DNA of 64,000 nucleotides from Treponema sp. GTDB lineage: Bacteria > Spirochaetota > Spirochaetia > Treponematales > Treponemataceae. The stretch spans positions 1 through 64,000 of the forward strand of contig JAFUTH010000007.1 of NCBI GenBank assembly GCA_017484285.1, given 5' to 3'. The notes below the pieces were generated by a model. That model had not been told where the DNA came from and ran no database searches. It saw only the letters and a list, made by a program, of their open reading frames with translations. Position numbers and translations under genes: made by a program. Shown in pieces: positions 17,774-26,514 of the stretch. Within the stretch, counting starts at the first letter, position 1; the number at the start of each line of letters is the position of its first letter.

Positions 17774-19336
17774 TTATTTCACAATATCAGCCAAAGCAGC
17801 TTTCATTCCCTTAGACTGAATGTCAGCCAAGTGACCAGCAACAGCGGCTTCGAGGCCGGCGACCTTTGTGAGGTCTTCTTTCCAGAAGTCAACATTGCTC
17901 AAAACTTTGTTTGCTTTTGCCTTTGCGTCTTTGGTCTCTTTGTTGAGAGCGGCAAAGAATTCGAGAACAGGCATGGTGTCCTTGTTCGGGTACACGCCGT
18001 CTTCGCGTTTTGATTCGAGGTATTTCGCGCCTTTTTCGTCAGTCTTGATTTCGGTTCCGTTGTAGAACGCGATGAGGGCTGCGATTGAGAAGCCGAGCAA
18101 TTTCGGAACAGAGCCGTTCTTTTTGACCGACTGCAAGACAGAAGGCAAACAGCGTGTCCAGTATTTTGCGACTGAGTTCAAAGAAATCTCAATCAAGCGG
18201 TGCGGGTTGAACGGATTCTGGAAGCGAGTCCAAACATCCTGTGCGTATTTCTTCAAATCTTCCTGGTCGCCGTCGATTGAAGGAACGATTTCGTTGAAGA
18301 TGATGTCGTGCATGAATTTCTGAGCGTCAGCGTTCGGTGTGTTGAATCCGCTTCCGACTTTCTCTGAACAAACGATGTCCTGCACATAATTGCTGCCTGC
18401 GAGGAATGCCGCCAAAACAGAAGATGTGTGCGCGCCGTTCAAGATGCGGACTTTGCGTGTGTGGTAGTAGTCCATGTTCTGAACCCACTTGACCGAAAGA
18501 CCTGCTTTAACGAGCGGAAGTTCATCTTCGTGTGATTTTTTAGATTCGATGACCCAGAAGTGGAAAAGTTCTGCTGAGTCAAGGAGTTTGTCCTCATAGC
18601 CCAGTTTTTCGCAGAGGTTTTCTGCCTGAGTCTTGCCGTTTTCTTCTTTTGCGAGGAGTGGGAAGTATCCCGGAACGATGCGGTCAACGAGACATGAACA
18701 AACGTCACAAGCCTCGTCGAACCAGTTGATGAAGTCTGGTCCCAGCTGCCACATTTCTGCATAGCGGAGGATGTTGATGCGAAGGTTAAGGCCGGCCTGG
18801 TCAGAAAGTTCACAAGGAATCAAAATCAATCCCTTTGAAGTGTCGCCCTTGAAGGCCTGGAAGCGTTTGTACAAGAAAGCAGTGACTTTTGCAGGGTAGT
18901 TTTTCTGTGGCTTCTGGTCGAGCGTAACAGGAACGCCGTCAATTTCTGTGTCGAAGCGGATACCAGCCTCGGTCGTGTTTGAAACGAGGAAGCGCAAATC
19001 TGGGCTTGAAGCCAATGCAATGTAGTCGTCATAGTTTGTGTACGGGTTGATTGAACGGCTTACAGAAGTGATTGCGCGTGTTTCAACGGTTGGTTTTCCG
19101 TCTTTCATGCCACGGAGAACGGTGGTGTACAGGTTGTCCTGTGCGTTCATCGCGTCAATCATGCCTTTTTCGAGCGGCTGAACGATAACGATGCTGCCGT
19201 TGAAGTCAGTTTTTTCGTTTACAATATCAATCTGCCAGTCAACGAATGCGCGAAGGAATCCGCCTTCACCAAACTGCAAGATTTTCTCTGGACGTTTTAC
19301 TGTTTTAACAACGTCTTTAATTGACTTAAGAGCCAT
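17774..19336 (-). CDS. uxaB: Tagaturonate reductase (altronate oxidoreductase)
   Basis: 520 residues from ATG 19336, which has GGAGG seven bases upstream; the longer frame to 19387 is not supported. Belongs to the mannitol dehydrogenase family: N-terminal Rossmann segment ILQFGEGGFLRAFVDWQID, then VSNTTEAGI, and the catalytic-domain signatures VKWVQNMDYYHTRKVRILNG and NPFNPHRLIEISLNSVAKYW. UxaB interconverts tagaturonate and altronate with NAD in galacturonate catabolism. UxaC and UxaA are not in the window; kdgK is 8 kb away. Divergent from the large sugar-sensing regulator, which may control it. Confidence 0.88.
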   Translation of the reverse strand: MALKSIKDVVKTVKRPEKILQFGEGGFLRAFVDWQIDIVNEKTDFNGSIVIVQPLEKGMIDAMNAQDNLYTTVLRGMKDGKPTVETRAITSVSRSINPYTNYDDYIALASSPDLRFLVSNTTEAGIRFDTEIDGVPVTLDQKPQKNYPAKVTAFLYKRFQAFKGDTSKGLILIPCELSDQAGLNLRINILRYAEMWQLGPDFINWFDEACDVCSCLVDRIVPGYFPLLAKEENGKTQAENLCEKLGYEDKLLDSAELFHFWVIESKKSHEDELPLVKAGLSVKWVQNMDYYHTRKVRILNGAHTSSVLAAFLAGSNYVQDIVCSEKVGSGFNTPNADAQKFMHDIIFNEIVPSIDGDQEDLKKYAQDVWTRFQNPFNPHRLIEISLNSVAKYWTRCLPSVLQSVKKNGSVPKLLGFSIAALIAFYNGTEIKTDEKGAKYLESKREDGVYPNKDTMPVLEFFAALNKETKDAKAKANKVLSNVDFWKEDLTKVAGLEAAVAGHLADIQSKGMKAALADIVK

Positions 19337-19461
19337 TTTGAACCTCCGGAAGTTCATTGATAAAAAAAATTTATCTAATTCTATCACTAATATCTGATTC
19401 TGTCATGTAGAAAAGAAAAAGGCAAAAAATCAAAAAAATTTTTGTAAAAAAAATATATAAC

Positions 19462-19490
19462 TTGTAAAAATACCGACATCGATATAGAAT
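19462..19490 (+). promoter_or_regulatory. Promoter of the large regulator gene
   Basis: TTGTAA (19462-19467), 17-base spacer, TAGAAT (19485-19490). ATG 19498 follows seven bases after the -10, so the AGGTGA between them would lie upstream of the transcript and the mRNA may be leaderless. Confidence 0.5.
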
Positions 19491-19497
19491 AGGTGAA

Positions 19498-22400
19498 ATG
19501 ATGAATTCCCAAGATGGACATCGATTAGGTTTTATTCTCTCCACGATTCACGCCGGTTCCGCCCTTAAACTTTGGCATAAATTAGCGGCGCGCGCCATGC
19601 AAGATGATGGCGCGTTTTTCATCTTTCCCGGTGGCAAGCTCGACGCAAAAAATAGTCCTGAGCATCCGCGTAATGATATTTATAAATTGGTCAATTCTTC
19701 AAATATCGATGGTCTCATCAGTTGGGCGTCAAGTATAAGCGGTTCTGTCTCGCTTTCTGAACTTGAGGATTTTCACAAACAGTTTAATGCGATTCCGTTT
19801 GTCACTATCGGTCAAAAAGTTCCGGGGCATCCCTGTTCTGAATTTGACGCATATACGGGCATGAAAGATCTCGTTCAGCATTTTATCAAAGTGCACGCTG
19901 CAAAACGAATTGCGTTTATCAGGGGACCAAAAAGTCATACGTCTGCGGAAGACCGATTCCGTGGCTACAAAGATGCGCTTGTGCAGGCAGGGCTCGACCC
20001 TTCTGAAAACCAGCGGCTTATTACGGACAATTTCAGTTGGTACGATGGCGAAAAAGGCGTTATTCAGCTTGTTGAAGAACGTGGGCTTGTTCCAGGAAAA
20101 GATTTTGATGCGCTTATCGCCGCGAGTGATTTAATGACGTTTTCGGCGGTCAATTATCTAAAACAAAAGGGCTTCCGCATTCCAAAAGATGTGATTGTCG
20201 GTGGCTTTAACGATACCGAAGAATGCCGTATTTCTGTTCCCTCTTTTTCTACGGTTCACATGCCGCACGCAGAGCTTGGCGTTGATGCGTACACGAAGAT
20301 TTCTAATATCCTCAACGGCATGTTGGGCGTTTCGGATACCACGTTATCTTCATATCCCATCATTCGCGAGAGTTGTGGCTGCAACTACACAAAGAGCATC
20401 CTTTCTGACGCAAAAATAAAAATCAAAAGCAAAGAGCAATTTTCCAGTGAATTGTGCCGTATATTCCGCTTGGAGCCTGAGTCAGCGCAGCTTGAAGGGC
20501 TTGTCACGGCAGTTTTTGAAGGTGACAAAAATAAATTCTACGATTTGTTTACTCAGCGCCTCACGACGTATTTTGAGAATGACGGCGAAACGCTCAATCT
20601 CTTTTCTGTTATTTCTTTGTTCCGAAACACGACTTGCCTTGAGTCTGACTACATCGAAAAAATTATTCGGCATGTGACGCTCCTGATTCCGCGTATTCAG
20701 GAACGCGTCCTTATCGAAAAAAGCTACGCTGCCGAAAAGGTGAATGCTGCCATCAGTTCTTTAAAATCTGACCTCTTGTCTGTTTTTGACAGAAAAGAAC
20801 TGATTTCAGTGCTCAAAAATCGTCTTGATAAAGTTGGCATTAAAACAGTCGCGCTCGTTCTGTATGAGGACGAGACGTATTCTTGTTATGTTGGTGGTTA
20901 CAATTCTGTGGGCGAGCTTCGGCAAGAAGAATTGCGTTTTCCACGTGATTTTTTTGTGCCAGAGCGATATTCATCTGATTTTGCGCATGGCACGTTCATC
21001 GTCCAGCCCTTATTCGTTGACGGCCGCTCATATGGATACATAATCTGTAATTATTCTGGCTGCAACGGCATCGTCTATGAGGACATTCGGGCTTCTGTGA
21101 GTACAACGTTGCAGAGCATTTTCCTCTTCGAGTCAACAAACGAAGCCAAGCAGGTTGCTGAGCAGGCAGAGTTCGCCAAAACAGAATTTTTTGCGAACGT
21201 CGGAAGTGATTTGTGTGATCCGCTCAAGAATCTCTCGGCTAAGGTTCGCCAAATGGAAGAGAACGTCGAGGCAGGTGTCCTTGATTCGGATATTCTTGCC
21301 GAGCAGCTTTTGTTTTTGCGGTCGCAAATTGAAGCACAGCTTGAAAAAACGGAGACGCTTGTCGATTTGACCCGTTCTCAGGTCGATGACCTTCCGATGA
21401 ACAAGCGTTTGTTTGATATTCGGCAAATTTTGCCGGGAAGTGCGGCGGCTACCATTGAGCGGGATTTGCCGCTGTTATTCGGTGATTTGGAGAGGCTCAA
21501 GCGCGCTTTGCAGACGATTGCTGATTTCTCCGAAAAAGATTTATGCATTTCCGAGAAGCCGGATGGCGTTCACATTGAGTTCTACGCGAGCAAGTTCGAT
21601 TGGCAAAAGCCAGAGCTGCTTCTGGCAGAAAAAATTATTCTTTTGCAGTACGGAGATGTCGAAAAATCTCAGAACTATGCGGAAGTCGTTCTTCCGTGGC
21701 CAAATCTGGCAGGATTGCCACCGGAAGACCAAAATCTTGAGAATCTTCGGCTGTTTTCGTTTAGCGAGCATATTTCAGAAGACCGTGATGTTCTTGGTCT
21801 GAAACCGACATACATTTTCTCTGAGGACGATTTTTCATCTGAGTCTAAAGACGTGCTTTTGTTCTGGGAGCCGGATTCTGCGCCTATCGATGAATGGATA
21901 AAAGTGTACGGTCTGCGTCATAAAGATGCTCTGTTCCGTGCACCGATTTTGTGCTATAGCCGTAATATGATTGGGCATAATTTCATCGATATGCTCGAGC
22001 AAAAAATCAAGACTCAGCGTGCCGCGCCTGTTCTTTTTGTCCATGCAAAGCACACGCATTACGGAACATGGGCAACAGATGCGAACAGCGTCAGCATTGC
22101 CTCAATGGCTGAGTTTGACAGTATCCTCGAAGAAATTACTCCGTCGCTTATCGTTTTTGAAGAAATAAATGATGAAAGTATTCGGAAGGTTCGCCAGAAT
22201 CAAAAGACGGTGCTTGTTCCGATTATTGTGCTCCCTGATGCTATTACGACTGATGAGGAAGTTGAGCTGCTCTGCTCTCATCCGCGCATTATTCTCTGTA
22301 ACCGCGGGGCTGCTGAATCAGAGCAGTTTGACGCGCGCGTTCGGGGCATCCTCGCCGGTGAGGAAATCCTTCCGCCGCATACGGGCGCACTCGTAAAAAA

Positions 22401-22695
22401 GGCAATCCTGTATCTAAATAGAAATGCTTCCCAGCAAATTGTCCGATGGAAACTCGCCGACACTGTGCATGTCAGCGAAGACTATCTTACAAGAATTTTC
22501 CACAAAGAGATCGGATTAAGTTTGTGGGAATATCTAAATAGGTATAGAATATATATTGCAACAAAGATGCTGCTTGAAACGAATGACACGATTTATGAGA
22601 TCGCGGAGAATTCGGGTTTTCAGGATCAGGCATATTTCTGTCGGGTCTTTAAAAAAATTTATGGAATACCACCGGGCAAGATTCGTTCAAAATAA
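19498..22695 (+). CDS. One-component regulator: sugar-binding domain, degenerate kinase core, AraC DNA-binding domain
   Basis: 1,065 residues. Residues 8-290 resemble a LacI-type periplasmic-binding fold without the LacI HTH (LGFILSTIHAGSALKLWHKL; later GGFNDTEECRISVPSFSTVH). A GAF-like segment spans about 400-540. A histidine-kinase-like helix follows: FFANVGSDLCDPL (564-576) aligns with FFANMSHELRTPL, but the phosphorylated His is Ser570 and the ATPase region is eroded. A receiver-like region lies near 840-940, and the last 100 residues are an AraC HTH (LADTVHVSEDYLTRIFHKEI). It probably senses a sugar directly and controls the downstream importer and perhaps the divergent uxaB. Start could be 19498 or 19501. 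Confidence 0.85.
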   Translation: MMNSQDGHRLGFILSTIHAGSALKLWHKLAARAMQDDGAFFIFPGGKLDAKNSPEHPRNDIYKLVNSSNIDGLISWASSISGSVSLSELEDFHKQFNAIPFVTIGQKVPGHPCSEFDAYTGMKDLVQHFIKVHAAKRIAFIRGPKSHTSAEDRFRGYKDALVQAGLDPSENQRLITDNFSWYDGEKGVIQLVEERGLVPGKDFDALIAASDLMTFSAVNYLKQKGFRIPKDVIVGGFNDTEECRISVPSFSTVHMPHAELGVDAYTKISNILNGMLGVSDTTLSSYPIIRESCGCNYTKSILSDAKIKIKSKEQFSSELCRIFRLEPESAQLEGLVTAVFEGDKNKFYDLFTQRLTTYFENDGETLNLFSVISLFRNTTCLESDYIEKIIRHVTLLIPRIQERVLIEKSYAAEKVNAAISSLKSDLLSVFDRKELISVLKNRLDKVGIKTVALVLYEDETYSCYVGGYNSVGELRQEELRFPRDFFVPERYSSDFAHGTFIVQPLFVDGRSYGYIICNYSGCNGIVYEDIRASVSTTLQSIFLFESTNEAKQVAEQAEFAKTEFFANVGSDLCDPLKNLSAKVRQMEENVEAGVLDSDILAEQLLFLRSQIEAQLEKTETLVDLTRSQVDDLPMNKRLFDIRQILPGSAAATIERDLPLLFGDLERLKRALQTIADFSEKDLCISEKPDGVHIEFYASKFDWQKPELLLAEKIILLQYGDVEKSQNYAEVVLPWPNLAGLPPEDQNLENLRLFSFSEHISEDRDVLGLKPTYIFSEDDFSSESKDVLLFWEPDSAPIDEWIKVYGLRHKDALFRAPILCYSRNMIGHNFIDMLEQKIKTQRAAPVLFVHAKHTHYGTWATDANSVSIASMAEFDSILEEITPSLIVFEEINDESIRKVRQNQKTVLVPIIVLPDAITTDEEVELLCSHPRIILCNRGAAESEQFDARVRGILAGEEILPPHTGALVKKAILYLNRNASQQIVRWKLADTVHVSEDYLTRIFHKEIGLSLWEYLNRYRIYIATKMLLETNDTIYEIAENSGFQDQAYFCRVFKKIYGIPPGKIRSK

Positions 22696-22743
22696 TTATA
22701 AGAAAGTTCGGTTTTGTCCAATAATCCATAAGGATTTTTAATG

Positions 22744-22749
22744 TATAAT
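22744..22749 (+). promoter_or_regulatory. Possible -10 of the ABC importer operon
   Basis: A perfect TATAAT without a recognisable -35 at normal spacing. A weak -35 is common at activator-dependent promoters, which would fit control by the AraC-type regulator encoded just upstream. Confidence 0.35.
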
Positions 22750-22790
22750 TAACGCTCTAAGCGATAAAATAATCTATATTGAGGTTAGGT

Positions 22791-23732
22791 ATGAACGTAC
22801 AAGAAACAACTGTTCTAAAAGCTCCGAAGAAGGATCTCTGGAAAAACATCAAGAGGCACTTCTCGGTCTATGCGCTTCTTATCATTCCGGTCGTGTATTA
22901 CTCTATCATGAAGTACGGTCCGGTTCTTAATGGTCAGATTGCATTTAAGGACTTCCGCTCATTGGATGGTGTATGGGGAAGCGTTTGGGTAGGATTTGAG
23001 AATTTCTCTACCTTCTTCCACGCATACTATTTCGGCGAGCTCATGCGCAACACTATTCTTTATAGTTTGGCAAAGCTCTTAGTTTCAGTTCCGCTTTCAA
23101 TCATCTTGTCTGTCGCTCTCTACGAGTGTACGCATAACGTACTTCGCCGTGTTGTCCAGACACTTGCTTACTTACCGCACTTCCTTTCTTGGGTTATCAT
23201 GTACGGTATCTTGCTCACCTTGCTTGCTCCTGGTGACGGTCTTGTAAACGATGTCATCAAATCTGCGGGCGGTCATCCAATTGACTTCTTGACAAACGCT
23301 GATGTCTTCCCGGTTATCGTTATCCTTTCTGACGCATGGAAGGAAATGGGTTGGGCTGCTATCATCTTCATCGCGGCTCTCATGGGCATCGATCCTTCAT
23401 TGTTCGAGGCTGCAATGGTCGAGGGTGCTTCGGCTGTCCAGCGCGTTTGGTACATCACCATTCCGTCAATCAAACCGGTCATCGTCACCGTCGTTCTTCT
23501 CAAACTCGGTACTGTTCTTGATGCTGGTTTCAACCAGATGTTCATGTTGTACTCTCCGGCTGTTTATTCTGTTGCGGATATCATCGATACGTGGGTGTAC
23601 CGACAGGGTCTTCTTGAAATGAAGTACGCTCTTGCTACAGCGGTTGGTATCTTCAAGGGTGTCATCGGTATGCTCCTTGTTATGATTTCTAACTCTGTCG
23701 TTAAGAAACTGACAGAATCTTCACTCTTGTAA
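22791..23732 (+). CDS. ABC sugar importer permease, LplB type
   Basis: 313 residues from ATG 22791, with GAGG six bases upstream. Six predicted membrane helices and the cytoplasmic EAA loop EAAMVEGASAVQRVWYITIP that docks with the ATPase. The LplB/YteP-type family imports oligosaccharides such as those from pectin or rhamnogalacturonan. No ATP-binding subunit is encoded nearby, so a shared MsmX/UgpC-like ATPase encoded elsewhere is expected. Followed after 17 bases by the second permease. Confidence 0.92.
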   Translation: MNVQETTVLKAPKKDLWKNIKRHFSVYALLIIPVVYYSIMKYGPVLNGQIAFKDFRSLDGVWGSVWVGFENFSTFFHAYYFGELMRNTILYSLAKLLVSVPLSIILSVALYECTHNVLRRVVQTLAYLPHFLSWVIMYGILLTLLAPGDGLVNDVIKSAGGHPIDFLTNADVFPVIVILSDAWKEMGWAAIIFIAALMGIDPSLFEAAMVEGASAVQRVWYITIPSIKPVIVTVVLLKLGTVLDAGFNQMFMLYSPAVYSVADIIDTWVYRQGLLEMKYALATAVGIFKGVIGMLLVMISNSVVKKLTESSLL

Positions 23733-23749
23733 TTTTTTCGAGGCAAAAT

Positions 23750-24640
23750 ATGGAAAAACCAAAGACAGTAAAACTAACATCAGGTGACCGCGCATTTTAT
23801 ATCGGTGTGAACACATTCCTTGCGTTCATCGGTATTGTAATCGCTATCCCTATCATCAGTACGATTTCGTCATCTCTCACTCCGAACGGCTATATCGGAG
23901 ACACATTCGATAAGTTCATCCTCATGCCCTGGAAATGGGATGCGAGTGCATACAAAGCACTTCTTGGAAACAACGGATTTATCCTTGCGTTCTGGAACTC
24001 AATCAAAATCATGGCATTCGGTGTTTTGACTTCATTGTCACTCACTGTTCCGATGGCATATTGTATGTCTGTTCAGGATTTGCCAGGTCGCAAAATTTTG
24101 AACTATTTTGTTCTTATTCCTTACCTCTTCAATATTGGTGTAATCCCGACATACTTGGTCGTTACTGGTCTTCACCTCAACAACCACTTGTGTTCAATCT
24201 TCTTGCCAGGTGCAATCGGTACCTATAACTGTTTGATTATGCGCGGCTTCTTTGAGGGCATCCCTGAGTCACTTAAAGAATCAGCTCGTATCGACGGTGC
24301 GGCTGAATGGTACGTTCTTCTTTCTATCATTCTTCCGTTGTCAAAACCGATTATCATGACAATTGGTTTGTACTATGCGGTCACCTATTGGAATGACTTC
24401 ATGCACGCTTTGCTCTACTTGACCGAAGCTAACTTGCAGCCGCTTCCAATTCTTACTCGTAACATCTTGTTGGGTTCTTCAATGAATGAAACGTTGGATG
24501 TCAACGCATTCGGTAATGCTTCTGTTCAGGCTATTAAAGCTGCTTGTGTATTCCTCTCTGCTATTCCGATGATGATTGCATATCCGTTCATCCAGAAGTA
24601 CTTCACAAAGGGTACAATGCTTGGCTCTGTAAAGGGCTAA
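23750..24640 (+). CDS. ABC sugar importer permease, LplC/YtcP type
   Basis: 296 residues, multiple membrane helices, EAA loop ESARIDGAAEWYVLLSIILP. Partner of the preceding permease in a CUT1-like oligosaccharide importer. C-terminus IQKYFTKGTMLGSVKG is typical of the family. The next gene encodes the substrate-binding protein after a 121-base gap holding a stem-loop and a separate promoter. Confidence 0.92.
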   Translation: MEKPKTVKLTSGDRAFYIGVNTFLAFIGIVIAIPIISTISSSLTPNGYIGDTFDKFILMPWKWDASAYKALLGNNGFILAFWNSIKIMAFGVLTSLSLTVPMAYCMSVQDLPGRKILNYFVLIPYLFNIGVIPTYLVVTGLHLNNHLCSIFLPGAIGTYNCLIMRGFFEGIPESLKESARIDGAAEWYVLLSIILPLSKPIIMTIGLYYAVTYWNDFMHALLYLTEANLQPLPILTRNILLGSSMNETLDVNAFGNASVQAIKAACVFLSAIPMMIAYPFIQKYFTKGTMLGSVKG

Positions 24641-24660
24641 TACATGAACAATACAGGCGA

Positions 24661-24677
24661 GCCTTGTTTTGCAAGGC
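24661..24677 (+). other. Intercistronic stem-loop between permease and binding-protein genes
   Basis: GCCTTG-TTTTG-CAAGGC. Without a strong T-run, it is more likely an mRNA-stabilising or attenuating element than a full terminator, allowing different levels of permease and binding protein. Confidence 0.5.
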
Positions 24678-24681
24678 GCGT

Positions 24682-24711
24682 TTGATTGTATATACGCACG
24701 GATTTTATAAT
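24682..24711 (+). promoter_or_regulatory. Promoter of the substrate-binding protein gene
   Basis: TTGATT (24682-24687), 18-base spacer, TATAAT (24706-24711). It would let the binding protein be made in excess over the permeases. Confidence 0.5.
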
Positions 24712-24761
24712 CTGGGCAAAAATTAAATCGATTTCATTTATTTTCAATAAGGAGGAAAAGA

Positions 24762-26333
24762 ATGAAAAAGTTATTGAAGGGTCTTGTCGCTTCAGCATTA
24801 GTTTTGGCTATTGCTATGCCGGCATTCTCAGCAAAAGCAAAAACAAATAAAGATGGTACAGTAGACATCGAAATTTGGTATGGTGCAGCAGCATCAGAAG
24901 CAGGTCCGATTCCGAACGATTGGGTTGGATACAAACTCGTAAAAGATAAGCTCAAGATTAACCTTAAGCTCACAGCTCTTCCTTCATCAGAAGGCGACCA
25001 GGATACAAAAGTCAACGCGGCAGCAGCTGCAAAAGCTCTCCCGGACTTGGTTATGGTTTCAGACGCTGTTTTCCAGAAACTTGTTGAGCAGAAATTGCTC
25101 GCCCCAGTTGATGCAATGTATGCAAAAATGCCGAATCGTTCTGCAAAATTGTATGACAAAGATTCACGCGCATTCACCACTGTCAAAGGAAAATCTTACG
25201 GTCTCGCTCAGCCGGGTTCAATCGTCCGCAATGAAGGCGTTTTGATCCGCAAAGACTGGTTGGACAAACTCGGTCTCAAAGTACCGAAGACAACTGATGA
25301 ATATTTCGAAGTTATGAAAGCATTCACAGAAAAAGATCCTGATGGAAACGGCAAAAACGACACCTATGGATACGGTGCATTCCTTGAGCTCGCTGCAACA
25401 AACGAAGGTCTTGGAAAACGATTGGATCCGATTTTTGGTGCTTTTGGTGTTGCTGGTACATGGAACCTCGCTTCTGTTAAGACCGCTGGTCTCAATATCA
25501 ACAAACCTGAGTACTATGACGCAATGGTCTTCGTAAAGAAGATGGTTGACGCTGGTGTAATCGATCCGAACTGGATGGCTTACAAAAAGGATGACTTCCG
25601 TGCAGCTTGGAAACAGGGTCGCTTCGGTATCATGCGTGAGCAGAACGCTGCATATGCTTCACAGGCTAACTATGCTCCGTTCGATGCTAACTTCCCGGAT
25701 GGTGAATGGATTGTTATCGATCCACCGGTAGGACCGAAAGGAAAGTCTTCTTGTGGTACATACACACAGGCTTATCGAACATATGTTGTTTCAGCTCAGT
25801 CTGCTAAAGACGGTAAATTGGACAAAATCGCTGAACTCCTTGAGTGGATGTCTTCAGATGAAGGCTACTATCTCCTCGGATGGGGTCAGGAAGGTGTAAA
25901 CTACGTATTCGACGCTAACGGTGTTCCGACTGTGAACGGTATCCCTGATCCTTCAAAGGGCTACACAGAATCAACAATGATTCCTCTTACACAGCTCCGC
26001 AACATGGTTTACTACAATGGCGACATCGAATTGGCTGCTCGCTATCCGACTTACACAACAGCTGTTTCACACAAAGAAATGTCTGCTCTCAAGGCTCTCC
26101 GCGATATGCAGTCAAAAGCTTGGACAGCTTGTATCGGTCAGAACAAAATGCCACAGCCGAATGCTGACGTTAAACGATTCTACGAGCAGGGTGTTGTTGA
26201 GTTCATGACTGGAAAACGCGCTCTCACTCCAGAAAACTGGAAATCTTGGCTCGCTGAATTCAACAAGAACGGCGGAAAAGAATGGGAAGATTCTGGTATC
26301 AAAACTGCTAAGGAATTGCGCCTTATCAAATAG
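24762..26333 (+). CDS. Extracellular solute-binding protein of the sugar importer (LplA type)
   Basis: 523 residues, preceded by a strong AAGGAGG. Signal peptide MKKLLKGLVASALVLAIAMP with likely cleavage after AFSA; unusually, no lipobox cysteine follows, so it appears periplasmic and soluble rather than lipidated. The mature part is a large two-lobed binding protein (EIWYGAAAS, GLAQPGSIVRNEGVLIRKDW, DPDGNGKNDTYGYG) of the family serving LplB/LplC-type importers. Very regular codon use suggests high expression. Probable cargo is an oligosaccharide from plant cell walls. Confidence 0.9.
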   Translation: MKKLLKGLVASALVLAIAMPAFSAKAKTNKDGTVDIEIWYGAAASEAGPIPNDWVGYKLVKDKLKINLKLTALPSSEGDQDTKVNAAAAAKALPDLVMVSDAVFQKLVEQKLLAPVDAMYAKMPNRSAKLYDKDSRAFTTVKGKSYGLAQPGSIVRNEGVLIRKDWLDKLGLKVPKTTDEYFEVMKAFTEKDPDGNGKNDTYGYGAFLELAATNEGLGKRLDPIFGAFGVAGTWNLASVKTAGLNINKPEYYDAMVFVKKMVDAGVIDPNWMAYKKDDFRAAWKQGRFGIMREQNAAYASQANYAPFDANFPDGEWIVIDPPVGPKGKSSCGTYTQAYRTYVVSAQSAKDGKLDKIAELLEWMSSDEGYYLLGWGQEGVNYVFDANGVPTVNGIPDPSKGYTESTMIPLTQLRNMVYYNGDIELAARYPTYTTAVSHKEMSALKALRDMQSKAWTACIGQNKMPQPNADVKRFYEQGVVEFMTGKRALTPENWKSWLAEFNKNGGKEWEDSGIKTAKELRLIK

Positions 26334-26364
26334 TTGATATCTTAAGTATTGACCTTTACTAAAA

Positions 26365-26400
26365 AACGGGCACTAGAGTAATCTAGTGTCCGTTTTTTTT
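26365..26400. terminator. Rho-independent terminator after the ABC importer operon
   Basis: AACGGGCACTAGA / TCTAGTGTCCGTT stem with a four-base loop, A-run on one side and eight T residues on the other. Confidence 0.9.
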
Positions 26401-26410
26401 GTGTACATAT

Positions 26411-26470
26411 TGTGGATAAGTTTTGAGTTTTCCACAGAAATTGTGGAAAATGTGGGAAACTTGTGGAAAA
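26411..26470. promoter_or_regulatory. Cluster of five DnaA-box-like 9-mers
   Basis: One perfect consensus box TTATCCACA on the minus strand (26411-26419). Near-consensus boxes: TTTTCCACA on plus (26428-26436), TTTTCCACA on minus (26442-26450), TTTCCCACA on minus (26451-26459) and TTTTCCACA on minus (26462-26470). They lie just upstream of the SpoU methylase promoter. Confidence 0.55.
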
Positions 26471-26479
26471 GTCGGTGTA

Positions 26480-26508
26480 TAGACTTTTAAAGATTTCTTC
26501 GGTAGTAT
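26480..26508 (+). promoter_or_regulatory. Promoter of the SpoU methylase gene, probably leaderless
   Basis: TAGACT (26480-26485), 17-base spacer, TAGTAT (26503-26508), six bases to ATG 26515. No Shine-Dalgarno. Confidence 0.4.
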
Positions 26509-26514
26509 TTTCAC

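Noticed and set aside
17774..19336. Mannitol or fructuronate dehydrogenase (UxuB) instead of UxaB
   Set aside because: The inserted NMDYYHTRKVRILNG segment and overall length near 500 fit UxaB better; a small chance of another uronate reductase remains.
26411..26470. Calling the DnaA-box cluster the chromosomal origin
   Set aside because: No dnaA, dnaN or gyrB and no AT-rich unwinding tract nearby, and GC skew cannot be judged from one window. Kept as a finding, not as an origin call.
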